Assembly (NCBI RefSeq): GCF_000696185.1
Contig: NZ_KK853997.1
Coordinates: 1,287,389-1,351,388 of the forward strand
Direction: 5' to 3'
DNA from: Kitasatospora cheerisanensis KCTC 2395
GTDB lineage: Bacteria; Actinomycetota; Actinomycetes; Streptomycetales; Streptomycetaceae
DNA: 64,000 bases
Part shown: in pieces, positions 53,844 to 63,111 of the stretch
Numbering within the stretch: position 1 is the first letter of the stretch
Layout: each line of letters starts with the position of its first letter
Translations under genes and position numbers: made by a program
Notes under the pieces: model-generated
Databases searched by the model: none
What the model saw: only the letters and a program-made list of their open reading frames with translations
Told to the model about the DNA's origin: nothing

Positions 53844-54800
53844 GTGGACCTTCAGCAGCAGCACGGCGGCCCGGACGGCGCGATCATGGGCGAGCGCCGC
53901 CGGCTGACCAACCTGGCGTACCGGCTGCTCGGTTCGCTGGCCGACGCCGAGGACGTGGTGCAGGAGACGTACGCGCGCTGGTACGCGCAGTCGGAGCGGC
54001 AGCGGGCCGCGATCGAGTCGCCCGGCGGGTGGCTGACCACGGTGGCGGGCCGGATCTGCCTGAACCTGCTGGGCTCGGCCCGGGCGCGCCGGGAGCGCTA
54101 CGTCGGCGAGTGGATCCCCGAGCCGCTGCCCGCGCACCGCGGGGAGGGCGGCGGGGCGACGGCCGACCCGGCGGACCGGATCACCCTGGACGAGTCGGTG
54201 CACATGGCGTTCCTGGTGGTGCTGGAGTCGATGACCCCGGCGGAGCGGGTGGCGTTCGTGCTGCACGACGTGTTCCAGTACCCGTTCGCGGAGGTGGCGG
54301 AGATCCTCGGCCGGTCGGCCGCCGCCTGCCGCCAGTTGGCCACCTCGGCCCGCCGCCGGATCCGCGCCTCGGCGGCCCCGGTCAGCCCGCCGAGCACCCA
54401 GGCGGGCGTGGTGCGGGAGTTCAAGCGGGCCTGGGAGGCGAAGGACGTCCGCTCGCTGATGGACCTGCTCGACCCGGACGCCACGGTGATCGCCGACGGC
54501 GGCGGCCTGGTCGGCGCCCTGCTGGAGCCGCTCACCGGCCGGGAGAACATCGTCCGGGCCTATCTGGACACCTCGCGCTTCGTGCCGGCGACGACGTTCC
54601 TGGAGCGCACCGTCAACGGCCAGCCCGGCCTGATCGCCCGGGTGGACGGCGTCACCTCCACGGTGTTCGCGTTCCGGGTCGTCGACGGCCGGATCACCCA
54701 CATCTGGGGGGTGCGCAACCCGGAGAAGCTCCGGCCGTGGACCGACGCCGACGCCGAGGAGAACCCCAACGACAACGACCCGGCGCCCGAGGCGGCCTGA
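53844..54800 (+). CDS. sigJ: ECF41-group sigma factor (SigJ-like) with SnoaL-like domain
   Basis: 318 aa. Sigma2 (RRLTNLAYRLLGSLADAEDV, GWLTTVAGRICLNLL), linker with EWIPEPLP, sigma4 (MTPAERVAFVLHDVFQYPFA, AACRQLATSARRRI), then a C-terminal SnoaL-like domain with VIADGGGLVGAL and NPEKL. WxPEP, DGGG and NPxKL are ECF41 hallmarks; the C-terminal domain acts as a fused regulator instead of an anti-sigma protein. GTG 53844, with GAGGAG upstream. It should drive its own and the divergent SnoaL-LUD promoter. Confidence 0.9.
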   Translation: MDLQQQHGGPDGAIMGERRRLTNLAYRLLGSLADAEDVVQETYARWYAQSERQRAAIESPGGWLTTVAGRICLNLLGSARARRERYVGEWIPEPLPAHRGEGGGATADPADRITLDESVHMAFLVVLESMTPAERVAFVLHDVFQYPFAEVAEILGRSAAACRQLATSARRRIRASAAPVSPPSTQAGVVREFKRAWEAKDVRSLMDLLDPDATVIADGGGLVGALLEPLTGRENIVRAYLDTSRFVPATTFLERTVNGQPGLIARVDGVTSTVFAFRVVDGRITHIWGVRNPEKLRPWTDADAEENPNDNDPAPEAA

Positions 54801-54804
54801 CGGC

Positions 54805-56037
54805 TCACCAGGCGGCGGTCCGGGACAGGCCGAGGCTGTCCAGCAGCGGCGGCGTGGCGGTCTGCCACTCGATCATCATGATGGTGGCGTCGTCGGTGAG
54901 CCGGTCGTCCTGGTGCTCCGGGACGGCGTGCATCAGCCGGCGCAGCGCCTCCGGGGCGGGCTCGCCGGCGGCGGTGGCGCGGATCACGAAGTCGGTGAAG
55001 CGGGACAGCCCGAAGAATTCGTGACTGGCGCCCTTCGCGTCCACCACGCCGTCGGTGTAGATGAGCAGCCGGTCGCCGGGCTGCAGCGAGACGGTGCGGA
55101 CGGTGCGCGGACGGTCGGTCAGGTGGGCGAGTCCGAGCGGCAGTTCGCCCGGTCCGGCGAGCGCGTCGGTGACCACCTGGTCGGCGCGGATCAGCAGCGG
55201 CGGCGGGTGCCCGCAGTTCGCCCAGTGCAGGGTGCCGGTGGCGAGGTCGAGGCGCAGGAACACGCCGGTGGCGAACCGGTCGGGGTACCAGTCGTGCATG
55301 GCCCGGTCGATGGAGGCGACCAGGTCGGGCAGGTCGGCGCCGTTGCGGCGGGCGTTGCGGCAGGCACCGAGGGCGAGCGCGGCGGTCAGGCCGGACGCCA
55401 GGTCGTGGCCCATCGCGTCCAGCACCGCCGCGTGCAGCACCCCGTCGGCGAGCGAGTGCTCGAACGCGTCGCCGCCGAGCTGGTAGGCGGGTTCCAGCAC
55501 GGCGGTGGAGATCGCCCGCTCGGTGCAGACGGTGCGCGGCGGCAGGAAGGCCCGGAGCATCTCGGCGGGCAGGGTCATGGTGTCGGACCGGGTGCCGTGC
55601 GCATAGCTGTCGCTGGTGTCCCGCTTCGAGGTGATCATCATGGCCAGCAGGGCGGTGAGCAGCCGGCAGCGGCGGATCGTCTCCCGGTCCAGGGCGGCGG
55701 TGCGCAGGCCCAGTACGCCGAGCCGTTCGGCGCCGTCCACCAGCGGGAACCAGGCGACCAGGCCGGCCCCGCCGTCGTCGGTGACCCGCATCGAGCCGGT
55801 GCGGAACGCCCAGCCGGCCAGCGTGTGGTCGATCGGCAGGTCGATGCCGTCGCCCATCGCCACCAGCCGGTGCTGCTGGATGTCGGCCAGGTAGACGGTG
55901 CTGGCGCCGAGGCCGAGCGCGCGGGTGTACTCCTCGGCGATCCGCGGCGCCTCGCGCGGGTCGAGCGTGCGGCCGGTCACCAGGAACCGTTCCAGCAGCT
56001 GCTCGCCGTGGTTCAACGGCAGGGTCTCGTCGGGCAT
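54805..56037 (-). CDS. GAF-SpoIIE protein phosphatase
   Basis: 410 aa. GAF domain (about 15-165; TVYLADIQQHRLVAMGDGID, AWFPLVDGAERLGVLGLRT) and PP2C/SpoIIE domain (about 185-400) with metal-binding Asp in LGGDAFEHSL and VLDAMGHDLASGL, and GDRLLIYTDGVVDAKG, DDATIMMIEW. The usual DWYD-like motif is partly replaced (GGDAFEH), common in such streptomycete enzymes. It dephosphorylates anti-sigma antagonists in RsbU-like switches. It lacks a kinase domain. Confidence 0.88.
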   Translation of the reverse strand: MPDETLPLNHGEQLLERFLVTGRTLDPREAPRIAEEYTRALGLGASTVYLADIQQHRLVAMGDGIDLPIDHTLAGWAFRTGSMRVTDDGGAGLVAWFPLVDGAERLGVLGLRTAALDRETIRRCRLLTALLAMMITSKRDTSDSYAHGTRSDTMTLPAEMLRAFLPPRTVCTERAISTAVLEPAYQLGGDAFEHSLADGVLHAAVLDAMGHDLASGLTAALALGACRNARRNGADLPDLVASIDRAMHDWYPDRFATGVFLRLDLATGTLHWANCGHPPPLLIRADQVVTDALAGPGELPLGLAHLTDRPRTVRTVSLQPGDRLLIYTDGVVDAKGASHEFFGLSRFTDFVIRATAAGEPAPEALRRLMHAVPEHQDDRLTDDATIMMIEWQTATPPLLDSLGLSRTAAW

Positions 56038-56119
56038 CCCCCCAGCCCACCCCGGAACCGCCCGGCCGCCCCGCCGACACGGCCTGCGGGCGGCCCGAAG
56101 TCCGCCGAACGGCCCCGCT

Positions 56120-56159
56120 GCGCCCCGGGGGCCCGGTGGGCGCGGCGCCCCCGGGGCGC
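56120..56159 (-). terminator. 13-bp stem-loop directly after a SpoIIE gene
   Basis: GCGCCCCGGGGGC (56120-56132) pairs with GCCCCCGGGGCGC (56147-56159), starting immediately after the stop codon at 56160. The next gene has its own start 82 nt further, so the two phosphatases may be separate units. Confidence 0.6.
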
Positions 56160-57827
56160 TCAGCGGGCGATGTGCAGCACGCAGATGTCGTCGCGGCGCT
56201 GCTGCGGGGCGACCAGGGCGTCCTGCACGCCGTCCAGGAAGCGCTCCCGGCCGGCGCTCTCGGTGGCGACCCGGGCGAGCCGGTCCAGGCCCCTGTCGAG
56301 CGACTCGCCGGGAAACTCGACCAGTCCGTCGGTGTAGAGCAGCAAGTGGTCGCCGGGCAGCAGGCGCAGCGTGGACTGCGCGTAGTCGGGGGTGTTGGTC
56401 GCGCCGAGCAGGATGCCACCGGGGGCGGGCAGGTAGCGGGGCGTGCCGTCGCGCAGCAGCAGCGGCGGCGGGTGGCCGGCCTGGACCCAGTCGAGGGTGG
56501 AGGTGGCCGGGTGGTAGCGCGCCATGATCATGGTGGCGGTGCCGAAGCTGCGGTCCGAGCTGTGCAGCAGCAGCGCGTTGAGGCGGGCCAGGATGGTCGG
56601 GAGCGAGCTGCCGGTGACGGCCATGCCCTTGGCGGTGAACCGGAGTTGGGCCATGGTGGCGACCGCGCCGAGGCCGTGCCCGGCCACGTCGCCGATGACC
56701 AGCAGGGCGCTGCCGTCCGGGAGTTCGATGGCGCTGTACCAGTCGCCGCCGACGTTCAGGCCCTCCTGGAGCGGGTGGTAGGCGACGTCGACGGTGAGGC
56801 CGGCCAGCCGCAGCGACTGCTCGGGGAGCGGCAGCAGGGCGTGCTGGAGGTCGGCGGCGAGCTCGCGTTCGGCGGCCAGCTGGCTGCGCTGGGCGAGGGC
56901 GGTCCGCTCGTGTTCGAGCAGTTGCTGCTCGGCGTGCGCGACGGCGGTGCGGTCCTGGAAGAAGCCGTGCACCTCGACGGGGGTGCCGTGGGCGTCGGTC
57001 TCGCCCTCGGCGACGATCCGCACGTGCCGCACCTGCCCGTCCGGGGTGGTGAGGCGGAAGGCGTGGTCGACGGCCTCGCCGGTGCCGAGCAGGCGCCGTA
57101 CGGCGGCTTCGAGGGCGGGGGCGTCCTCGGCGAGCGCGTGCCGCGGGAGGTCGGCGAGGGCGACCGGGCCGAGCCGGCGGGCCCGGCCGAAGATCGTGTA
57201 GACCTGCTCGGACCAGGTGGTCTCGTTCCGGGTCAGCTCCCAGTCGGCCCAACCGAGCTGCGCCAACCGCTGCATGACGGTCAGTCGGCGCCGGTCGCGC
57301 TCGCCGCTGTCCAGCCGGACCCAGGAGACGGTCAGCCCCTGGCTCGACGGCGCGGCCCGGACCGCGAACCGGGACAGCCGCGGCACGCCCTCCGACTCCT
57401 CCGCGTACTCGAACGGTTCGCCCTCGTAGCGGACGCCGGTGGCCAGCGCGTCCAGGTAGCCGCGCCACAACTCGCTGCCGGCCACGCCCGGGTAGGCCTC
57501 CAGGATGCGCAGGCCGACGAGTTCGCGGCCGCGCCGCCCGGCGACGTCGGTCGCCTCGGGCGAGGCGGCGGCGATCCGGAAGTCGGCGACCCGGCCGTCC
57601 GGCCCGGTCTCGGGCACCAGGAAGGTCACCGACCCGGGCAGGCCGTCCAGCACCTCCTGGACGGCGGCGTGCGGGCCCTCCCCGCCGCAGGCGGCCGGGG
57701 GGCCGGACGCCGGGCGGGCGGACGCCGGGCGCTGCTGCGGGTAGCGGCCGGGCGAGGACGCCCGGCCGGCGTCCGAACCGTCGCCGGGGCCCGGCCCGAA
57801 CACTGCCACGTCTCCACGGTCGGTCAT
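56160..57827 (-). CDS. PAS-PAS-SpoIIE protein phosphatase
   Basis: 555 aa. N-terminal Pro/Gly-rich segment, two PAS-like domains (about 60-175 and 195-310; LPGSVTFLVPETGPDGRVAD, WSEQVYTIFGRARRLGPVAL with PAC VRHVRIVAEGETDAHG), a coiled linker (AEQQLLEHERTALAQRSQLA) and the SpoIIE domain (about 335-550) with NVGGDWYSAIELPDG, VIGDVAGHGLGAVATM, GDHLLLYTDGLVE, DDICVLHIAR. All PP2C metal ligands are present. Signal-dependent dephosphorylation of an anti-anti-sigma factor is the expected role. Confidence 0.88.
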   Translation of the reverse strand: MTDRGDVAVFGPGPGDGSDAGRASSPGRYPQQRPASARPASGPPAACGGEGPHAAVQEVLDGLPGSVTFLVPETGPDGRVADFRIAAASPEATDVAGRRGRELVGLRILEAYPGVAGSELWRGYLDALATGVRYEGEPFEYAEESEGVPRLSRFAVRAAPSSQGLTVSWVRLDSGERDRRRLTVMQRLAQLGWADWELTRNETTWSEQVYTIFGRARRLGPVALADLPRHALAEDAPALEAAVRRLLGTGEAVDHAFRLTTPDGQVRHVRIVAEGETDAHGTPVEVHGFFQDRTAVAHAEQQLLEHERTALAQRSQLAAERELAADLQHALLPLPEQSLRLAGLTVDVAYHPLQEGLNVGGDWYSAIELPDGSALLVIGDVAGHGLGAVATMAQLRFTAKGMAVTGSSLPTILARLNALLLHSSDRSFGTATMIMARYHPATSTLDWVQAGHPPPLLLRDGTPRYLPAPGGILLGATNTPDYAQSTLRLLPGDHLLLYTDGLVEFPGESLDRGLDRLARVATESAGRERFLDGVQDALVAPQQRRDDICVLHIAR

Positions 57828-57919
57828 GGGACGAGCATGTCACGCCGGGGGACCGGGACGGCATACCGGCGGTTACCGGCCGGGGACGCCGGGGCGGCGC
57901 ACCGCCGGTCAGGGGCCGG

Positions 57920-58435
57920 TCAGGAGCCGGTCCGGCCGTCCAGCAGTTCGCGCACGATGTCCAGGTGGCCGTTGTGCCGGGCGGTCTCCTCGATCAGGTG
58001 CAGCAAGATCCACCGCAGGTCGACGTGCCGCCCGTCACGGATCGGGCGCTCGGCCTTCGCGTCCAGGTCGTGGTCGGCGATCAGCTGCCGGAACCGCTCG
58101 GCCTGCTCCTCGTACTCGGCGAGCAGCTGCTCCAGCGGGACGTCGACGGCGGTCCGCATCTCCGGGTCCGGGTCGTCGTCGGTGGCGTCGGCCAGCGGGC
58201 CGACCAGCTCCTGCCCGAGGAACACCACCTCCAGCCACCAGTGTTCGACCCACCGCAGGTGGCTGATCAGCCCGCACGCCGTCATCAGCGGCGAGCCGGG
58301 AAGCGGCGAACGGCGGGCGTCCTCCGCCGAGAGGCCCTCGCACTTGGCGCGCGCGGTGGCCCGGGCGTAGTCGAGGAAGGTGGTCAGCTGCGTGCGCTCG
58401 TCCCAGCTGGGAGGCGTGTCGTTTCGCTCAGTCAT
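57920..58435 (-). CDS. DinB-family (DUF664) protein
   Basis: 171 aa. Four-helix DinB fold: FLDYARATARAKCEGLSAED, SPLMTACGLISHLRWVEHWW with His ligand, and HLIEETARHNGHLDIVRELL with two more His. The three-His metal site (HLRW, ETARHxxH) is that of mycothiol- or bacillithiol-dependent transferases, although DUF664 substrates are mostly unknown. Divergent from the MerR gene. Confidence 0.88.
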   Translation of the reverse strand: MTERNDTPPSWDERTQLTTFLDYARATARAKCEGLSAEDARRSPLPGSPLMTACGLISHLRWVEHWWLEVVFLGQELVGPLADATDDDPDPEMRTAVDVPLEQLLAEYEEQAERFRQLIADHDLDAKAERPIRDGRHVDLRWILLHLIEETARHNGHLDIVRELLDGRTGS

Positions 58436-58545
58436 CGCGCGCAGTCTGCCCGACGCCGCACTCCTCGTCGAACCGATTTCCGGACCGCCCGGCCCGGTCG
58501 GCGGAGCCGGGACGGAACGGACCGGCCCACGGCGGGAAGGGGTGG

Positions 58546-58944
58546 GTGGTGGCCTGGCCGATCGCGGAGGTCGCCCGGATGTCGGGCGTGACCGCCCGGA
58601 CCTTGCGGCACTACAGCGAGATCGGGCTGCTGCGGCCCGCGTGGATCGGCGCCAACGGACACCGCCACTACGCGGAGGACGAACTGCTGCGGCTCCGGCA
58701 GATCCTGGTGCTGCGGGAGTTGGGGCTCGGGCTGCGCGAGATCGGCGAGATCCTCAGCAGCCAGGCGGACCGGTTGGAGGCACTGCGACAGCTCACCCCG
58801 ATGGCCGCGGCGGACTTCACGGCGACCGGCGCGGCCTGCGTGGCCAACGAGCAGTGGCGCGCGGCGTACGAGCGGATCGCGGCCGGTCTGGCCGCGTACC
58901 AGCGCGACGCCATCACCGCCTACGCGGAGATCCGGCTCCCCTGA
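58546..58944 (+). CDS. MerR-family regulator, shortened TipA-like
   Basis: 132 aa from GTG 58546, purine-rich GGGAAGGGG upstream. HTH: PIAEVARMSGVTARTLRHYS, EIGLLRPAWIGANGHRHYAE. The coil ELGLGLREIGEILSSQADRL is cut short at LRQLTPMAAADFTATG, and the last about 35 residues (NEQWRAAYERIAAGLAAYQR, DAITAYAEIRLP) resemble the end of the TipAS drug-binding domain. An internal deletion of the effector domain is likely. It borders a decayed gene, which also points to erosion. Confidence 0.7.
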   Translation: MVAWPIAEVARMSGVTARTLRHYSEIGLLRPAWIGANGHRHYAEDELLRLRQILVLRELGLGLREIGEILSSQADRLEALRQLTPMAAADFTATGAACVANEQWRAAYERIAAGLAAYQRDAITAYAEIRLP

Positions 58945-58959
58945 GCCGGACGGCCCGCC

Positions 58960-59449
58960 AGGGCACGAGGTGGTGGCGGAGGCGCGAACGGCCAGGAGGC
59001 CGTGGACCGGGCCCGTGACCTGCTGCCCGGCGTCGCCCTGGTGGACATCCGGGTGCCCGGCGCGGACGGCATCGAGGCGTCCCGCCGGATCGCCGCCGAC
59101 CTCGCGCTGTCCGGCGTGCACGTGGTCGTCCTGACCGGCTACGGCCTGGACGACTTCCTGCACGTCGTCCGGGTCGCGGCCCGCGGCGACGCGCCGCTCG
59201 CGCAGCCGATCACCCGGCGGCTGATCGACCGTCACCTCGCGCAGCCGATCACCCGGCGGCTGCGCGAGGCGGTGGCACTGGTCGCGCAGGGCCCGTCGAA
59301 CCCAGGAGCTTGCCGGGCGGCTGGTGATCAGCCCGGTGACGGCGAAGCGCCACCTCCACCGGGCGAGGACCGAGCTGCGCGTCCGCGACCGGGCCCAACT
59401 CGTCGTGGTGGCCCACGAATCGGGCCTGGTGACCGCCCGCCGCGACTGA
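58960..59449 (+). pseudogene. Remnant of NarL-family response regulator
   Basis: Pieces in different frames: HEVVAEA and NGQEAVDRARDLLPGVALVD around 58970-59046, IRVPGADGIEASRRIAADLA, VHVVVLTGYGLDDFLHVVRV, then a shift near 59300 and ELAGRLVISPVTAKRHLHRA, RTELRVRDRAQLVVVAHESG to the stop near 59449. The first about 25 receiver residues, the Lys region and the linker are gone. A 39-nt tandem duplication lies inside. Several independent lesions make it a genuine pseudogene. Confidence 0.75.
59197..59262 (+). repeat. 39-nt tandem duplication in the response-regulator remnant
   Basis: A 27-nt block starting CTCGCGCAGCCGATCACC is present at 59197-59223 and again at 59236-59262, period 39 nt, encoding LAQPITRRL twice. 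Copies are identical, so the duplication is recent. Confidence 0.7.
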
Positions 59450-59534
59450 CCCCCGGCCTGCTGCCCGCCCGGGTGCGGAGATTTTCCCGGGAGCTTCCGT
59501 CAGCGGCGGACAGGAGCTGTACGGGTCTGCTCAA

Positions 59535-61874
59535 ATGGTTCCCTCGATCGGCCCGGCCGCCCGCGGTCCGGCCCTCTTCGTGCGGGGGATCACGTTGGCA
59601 GCGAGGGCATTGGTGCACGGCGCACCGGCGCTCCTTCCGGTGATACCGGCCGTCCGGGACTTCCCGGGCTGGCAGGGCGGGTTGGCGTCGCTCGGGGTGG
59701 CCCATCCGGCGCGGGCGCTGCTGCCACCGGGGCGGATCGACGCGCCGCCGGAGTTCCGGGTGCTGGACGGCCTGTGGTTCCCGGTGCGCGGCCACCGCTG
59801 GCGCCGCGCCGACGCCGGCTACCTGGCCGAACTCGCCGCCGACTGGCGGCAGTCGGCGGATCCCCGGGCCGCGACGGTGCTCGCCCTGCTGGGCCGCGCC
59901 GCCCTGGCCCTGGAGCTGGACCCGATGGCGCTGCGCCGCCTGACGCTCTACCGGCTCGCCGAACTCGCCGACGCGGAGGGCGGATCGGCCGAGGAGGCGC
60001 TGCGCCGGCTCGGGGTGCATCCGGCGGAGGCGGCCGAACTGGCCGCGGCGACCGCGGCCCGGCCGCGGGTGGACCGGGCGGCCGCCGAGGGGCTGTGGGA
60101 CGTCTGGGCGGACCGCCGGCTGGACGAGACGGGCGCGCTGCTGGCACGGCTGCCCGGCGCGCCCAGCGGCGACCAGGTGCTGGACGCGGTGCGCCACCAT
60201 CACCGGAGCGAACTCGCGGGCCGGGACGGGCTGTTGCGCGAGGCTGCGGCCTCCGCCCGGCGCGGCGAGCGGGTCACGGCGGTGCGCTGCTGCCTGCGCG
60301 CGGCCCGGCTGGACCGGGCCGACCGGCGGCCCCTGCTGGAGCTGGTCCGGATCGCCGAGGCCGACGAGCACCCGCCCGGGAGCCCCCGGGTGCGGGCCGA
60401 ACCGACCGCCGCCGGTGTCGAGTTGAGCTGGACGCCGGCCGCCCGCCGGACCCCGGGCGGCGAGCCGGTCGGGTACCAGGTGCTCCGGCTGGACGCGACG
60501 GTTCGGCCGCCCGGCGTCCGGGCCGCCGAACCGGTCCCGCTCGCCACCGTCGACCGGCCCGAACTGCGGGACGCCGCCGTCCCGTTCGGCCACCGGGTGC
60601 GGTACGCGGTGGTGCCGGTGGCAGCGGGCCGCCCGGTCGGCGCGGCCGCGCTCGGCCCGCCCGTGGTGGTGGCCCCGCCGCCGTCGGCGCTGCGACTCGT
60701 CCCGGGCCGGAAGGCGGTCGCGCTGTCCTGGACGGCCCCCGCGCCGGCCGAGGAGATCCGGGTGGTGCGCACCGCCCCGGACGGTCCGGCCCGCGCCGAG
60801 TGGACGCATCCGGCGGGCGAGGGCGCGCTGGTGGACCGGGGCGTCGAGCCGGGCCCGCACCGGTACGCGCTGGCGGCCGGGTACCGGGCCGCGGACGGCG
60901 CCCGGGTCTGGTCGGAGGAGGTGACGTCGGCCGCCGTGGTGGAGCGGTACCCGGAGCAGGTCGCCTCGGTGCGGCTGGCACCGGGGCCGGACGGCACGGT
61001 GACGGTGGAGTGGCCGGCCCCCGCGCACGGCCGGTCCGCGCTGGTCGCCTGGCCCGACGGCCTGCCGCTGCCGCCGCCCGGCGAGGAGCTGCCGGACGTC
61101 TCCCGGCCGGAGGCGGCCGCCGCCGAGCAGCTCGGCGGCGGCCTGCTGCGGGCCGAACTCGCCGTCGCGCCGCGCGCGTTGAACCGCTGCCTGCTGGTCA
61201 CCGCGCTGGGCGGCCGGGCCGTCGCCGGGCCGGGCGTGGTGGTGGACGCGGTCGGCGGCATCGAGCGGGCGACCGCCGAGCGGACGCCCGACGGCCGGGT
61301 CCGACTCGCCTTCGGCTGGCCCGAACCGGCCGTCCTGACCGAGGTCCGCTGGTCGCAGGGCGGCGAGCAGGACCACCGGGTGGTGGCCCGCAGCAGCTAC
61401 CTGCGGGAGGGCCTGGTGCTGCCCGTGGACCGGCGGCCCTGCACCGTCACCCTCACCCCGGTCGGCCGGGTCTCGGCCGACCTGGTGCTGAGCACGCCCC
61501 TCGAACTCGCCGTCCCCGCCCGGCTGCGGGTCGCCTGGCGGCTGGAGCGCCCGCCCCGGTTGGGCCGCCGCCGACCCTGGCAGCTGCGCCTGCACACCGA
61601 GCTCCCGCCCGCCCCGGACGGCGAACTCCCCTGGCCGTGCCCGGACTTCCTGCTGGTCGCCGCCGCCGGCACGGTGCGCCCGCTGCGGCCCGAACAGGGC
61701 GAGGAGCTGCTCCGGGTGCCCGGCGCCGAGCTGGCCGACGGCCTCCCCCACCGGGCCGAGCTCGACCCGCACCGGATCGCCCGGCCCGCCGTGCTGCGCG
61801 GCTTCCTGGTCGGCCCGCACGCCGGGGCGGCCGAACTGCAGGATCCCGACCCCGACTCGCTGGTGGTGCGTTGA
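59535..61874 (+). CDS. FN3-like multidomain protein of a GTPase-associated operon
   Basis: 779 aa from ATG 59535; the start is uncertain since no ribosome site is close. The N-terminal about 280 residues are helical, starting LFVRGITLAARALVHGAPAL, with LRRLTLYRLAELADAEG and AVRCCLRAARLDRADRRPLL, close to a TPR-like or saposin-like arrangement. From about residue 285 there are FN3-like beta-sandwiches: PRVRAEPTAAGVELSWTPAA, GYQVLRLDA, ALRLVPGRKAVALSWTAPAP, VASVRLAPGPDGTVTVEWPA. No membrane segment. It is directly followed by a zinc-ribbon GTPase, the gene pair typical of the GAP1/GTPase operons. Confidence 0.75.
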   Translation: MVPSIGPAARGPALFVRGITLAARALVHGAPALLPVIPAVRDFPGWQGGLASLGVAHPARALLPPGRIDAPPEFRVLDGLWFPVRGHRWRRADAGYLAELAADWRQSADPRAATVLALLGRAALALELDPMALRRLTLYRLAELADAEGGSAEEALRRLGVHPAEAAELAAATAARPRVDRAAAEGLWDVWADRRLDETGALLARLPGAPSGDQVLDAVRHHHRSELAGRDGLLREAAASARRGERVTAVRCCLRAARLDRADRRPLLELVRIAEADEHPPGSPRVRAEPTAAGVELSWTPAARRTPGGEPVGYQVLRLDATVRPPGVRAAEPVPLATVDRPELRDAAVPFGHRVRYAVVPVAAGRPVGAAALGPPVVVAPPPSALRLVPGRKAVALSWTAPAPAEEIRVVRTAPDGPARAEWTHPAGEGALVDRGVEPGPHRYALAAGYRAADGARVWSEEVTSAAVVERYPEQVASVRLAPGPDGTVTVEWPAPAHGRSALVAWPDGLPLPPPGEELPDVSRPEAAAAEQLGGGLLRAELAVAPRALNRCLLVTALGGRAVAGPGVVVDAVGGIERATAERTPDGRVRLAFGWPEPAVLTEVRWSQGGEQDHRVVARSSYLREGLVLPVDRRPCTVTLTPVGRVSADLVLSTPLELAVPARLRVAWRLERPPRLGRRRPWQLRLHTELPPAPDGELPWPCPDFLLVAAAGTVRPLRPEQGEELLRVPGAELADGLPHRAELDPHRIARPAVLRGFLVGPHAGAAELQDPDPDSLVVR

Positions 61875-61875
61875 G

Positions 61876-63111
61876 ATGACGGACGTGGTCTGCCCGTACT
61901 GCTTCACCCGGGACCGGTCGTCCCGGCTGCTGTTCCGCTGCCTGGCGCAGGGTTCCCGGGTCCGCGGCGCCGCGCCGTGCGGCGCCGAGTACGACGAGGT
62001 GTGGGCGGCGTTCGCCAACCACGGCGGCAGCCGGCACACCGCGATGCGCGGGCCGCTGTTCGCGCCCGCCCGCCGGATCGGCCGGCCGCCGCGGCTCCGC
62101 GAGGAGTGCCCGAACTGCGGGGTGGCGACGCCCGTCCGGGTCTGCCGGACCTGCCACAGCGACCTGCCGAACGACTACGGCGACCAGCCGACCCGGATCA
62201 TCGCCCTGGTCGGGCCGAAGACGGCCGGCAAGAGCACCGCGATGACGGTCCTGCTGCACGAGCTGCGCGGCGCGGCGGGCCGGCCGTTCCGGGCCACCCT
62301 GACGCCGATGGGCGCGGCCACCCAGAGCCGGTTCAAGGAGCTGGAGGACGACCTCTACGACGGCCTGCGGCTGCCCGCGCCGACCCAGAGCGCCGCGATG
62401 AGCTTCAACGATCCGCTGATCTTCCGGCTCAGCCTGGAACGCGACGGCCTGGCCCGCCGGGGCAGCCGGGCCACCACGCTGGTGTTCTTCGACGCGGCCG
62501 GCGAGAACCTCGCCAGCGCCGAGGCGATGGACCGCTACACCGCCTACCTGGCCGCCGCCGACGGCATCATCCTGATGGTCGACCCGCTCCAACTCCGGTC
62601 CGTCCGCGACTCCTTGGCCGACCTCGGCCGACGCCTGCCGGACCTGGAGGCCCCGCCGGACCAGATCGCCGCCGACCTGGCCGCCCAGCTCCGCGGCCAC
62701 CGCCGGCGCGACCGGCACGGCCTGGTCTCCACCCCGCTCGCGGTGGCGCTCACCAAGAGCGACGAACTGCTCGGGCAGCTGCACCCGGGCTCGCCGATCG
62801 CCCGCGCCGCCCGGCACGACGGCGGCGAGCTGGACGAGGCGGACCGGATCGCCGTGCACGAGGAGGTCCGGGCGCTGCTCGCGCAGTGGGACGGCGGCGC
62901 ACTGCACGCCCAACTGTCCGCCGACTTCCGGACGTTCTCGCTGTTCGCGCTCTCCGCGCTGGGCGCGCCGCCGCCGGACGACGCCCCGGCGGACGCGCCC
63001 GGGCAGGGCCCGCAGCCGCTGCGCGTCGCCGACCCGCTGCTCTGGCTGCTGGGCCGGCACGGGGTGTTGAAGGTCCGGCGGCCGAAGTCCGGCGCACAGG
63101 AGGCACAGTGA
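61876..63111 (+). CDS. Zinc-ribbon TRAFAC-like GTPase
   Basis: 411 aa; ATG one nt after the previous stop. Two zinc ribbons: CPYCFTRDRSS with AAPCG, and CPNCGVATPVRVCRTCH. P-loop VGPKTAGKSTAMTVLLHEL at about 112-130, switch II VFFDAAGENLASAEAMDRYT, guanine motif ALTKSDELLGQL (TKSD for NKxD). C-terminal AFSALSALGA-type helix resembles the end of small GTPases. The Double-GTPase (DO-GTPase) group described in predicted NTP-dependent conflict systems has this layout. It ends with GTGA overlapping the next start. Confidence 0.8.
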   Translation: MTDVVCPYCFTRDRSSRLLFRCLAQGSRVRGAAPCGAEYDEVWAAFANHGGSRHTAMRGPLFAPARRIGRPPRLREECPNCGVATPVRVCRTCHSDLPNDYGDQPTRIIALVGPKTAGKSTAMTVLLHELRGAAGRPFRATLTPMGAATQSRFKELEDDLYDGLRLPAPTQSAAMSFNDPLIFRLSLERDGLARRGSRATTLVFFDAAGENLASAEAMDRYTAYLAAADGIILMVDPLQLRSVRDSLADLGRRLPDLEAPPDQIAADLAAQLRGHRRRDRHGLVSTPLAVALTKSDELLGQLHPGSPIARAARHDGGELDEADRIAVHEEVRALLAQWDGGALHAQLSADFRTFSLFALSALGAPPPDDAPADAPGQGPQPLRVADPLLWLLGRHGVLKVRRPKSGAQEAQ

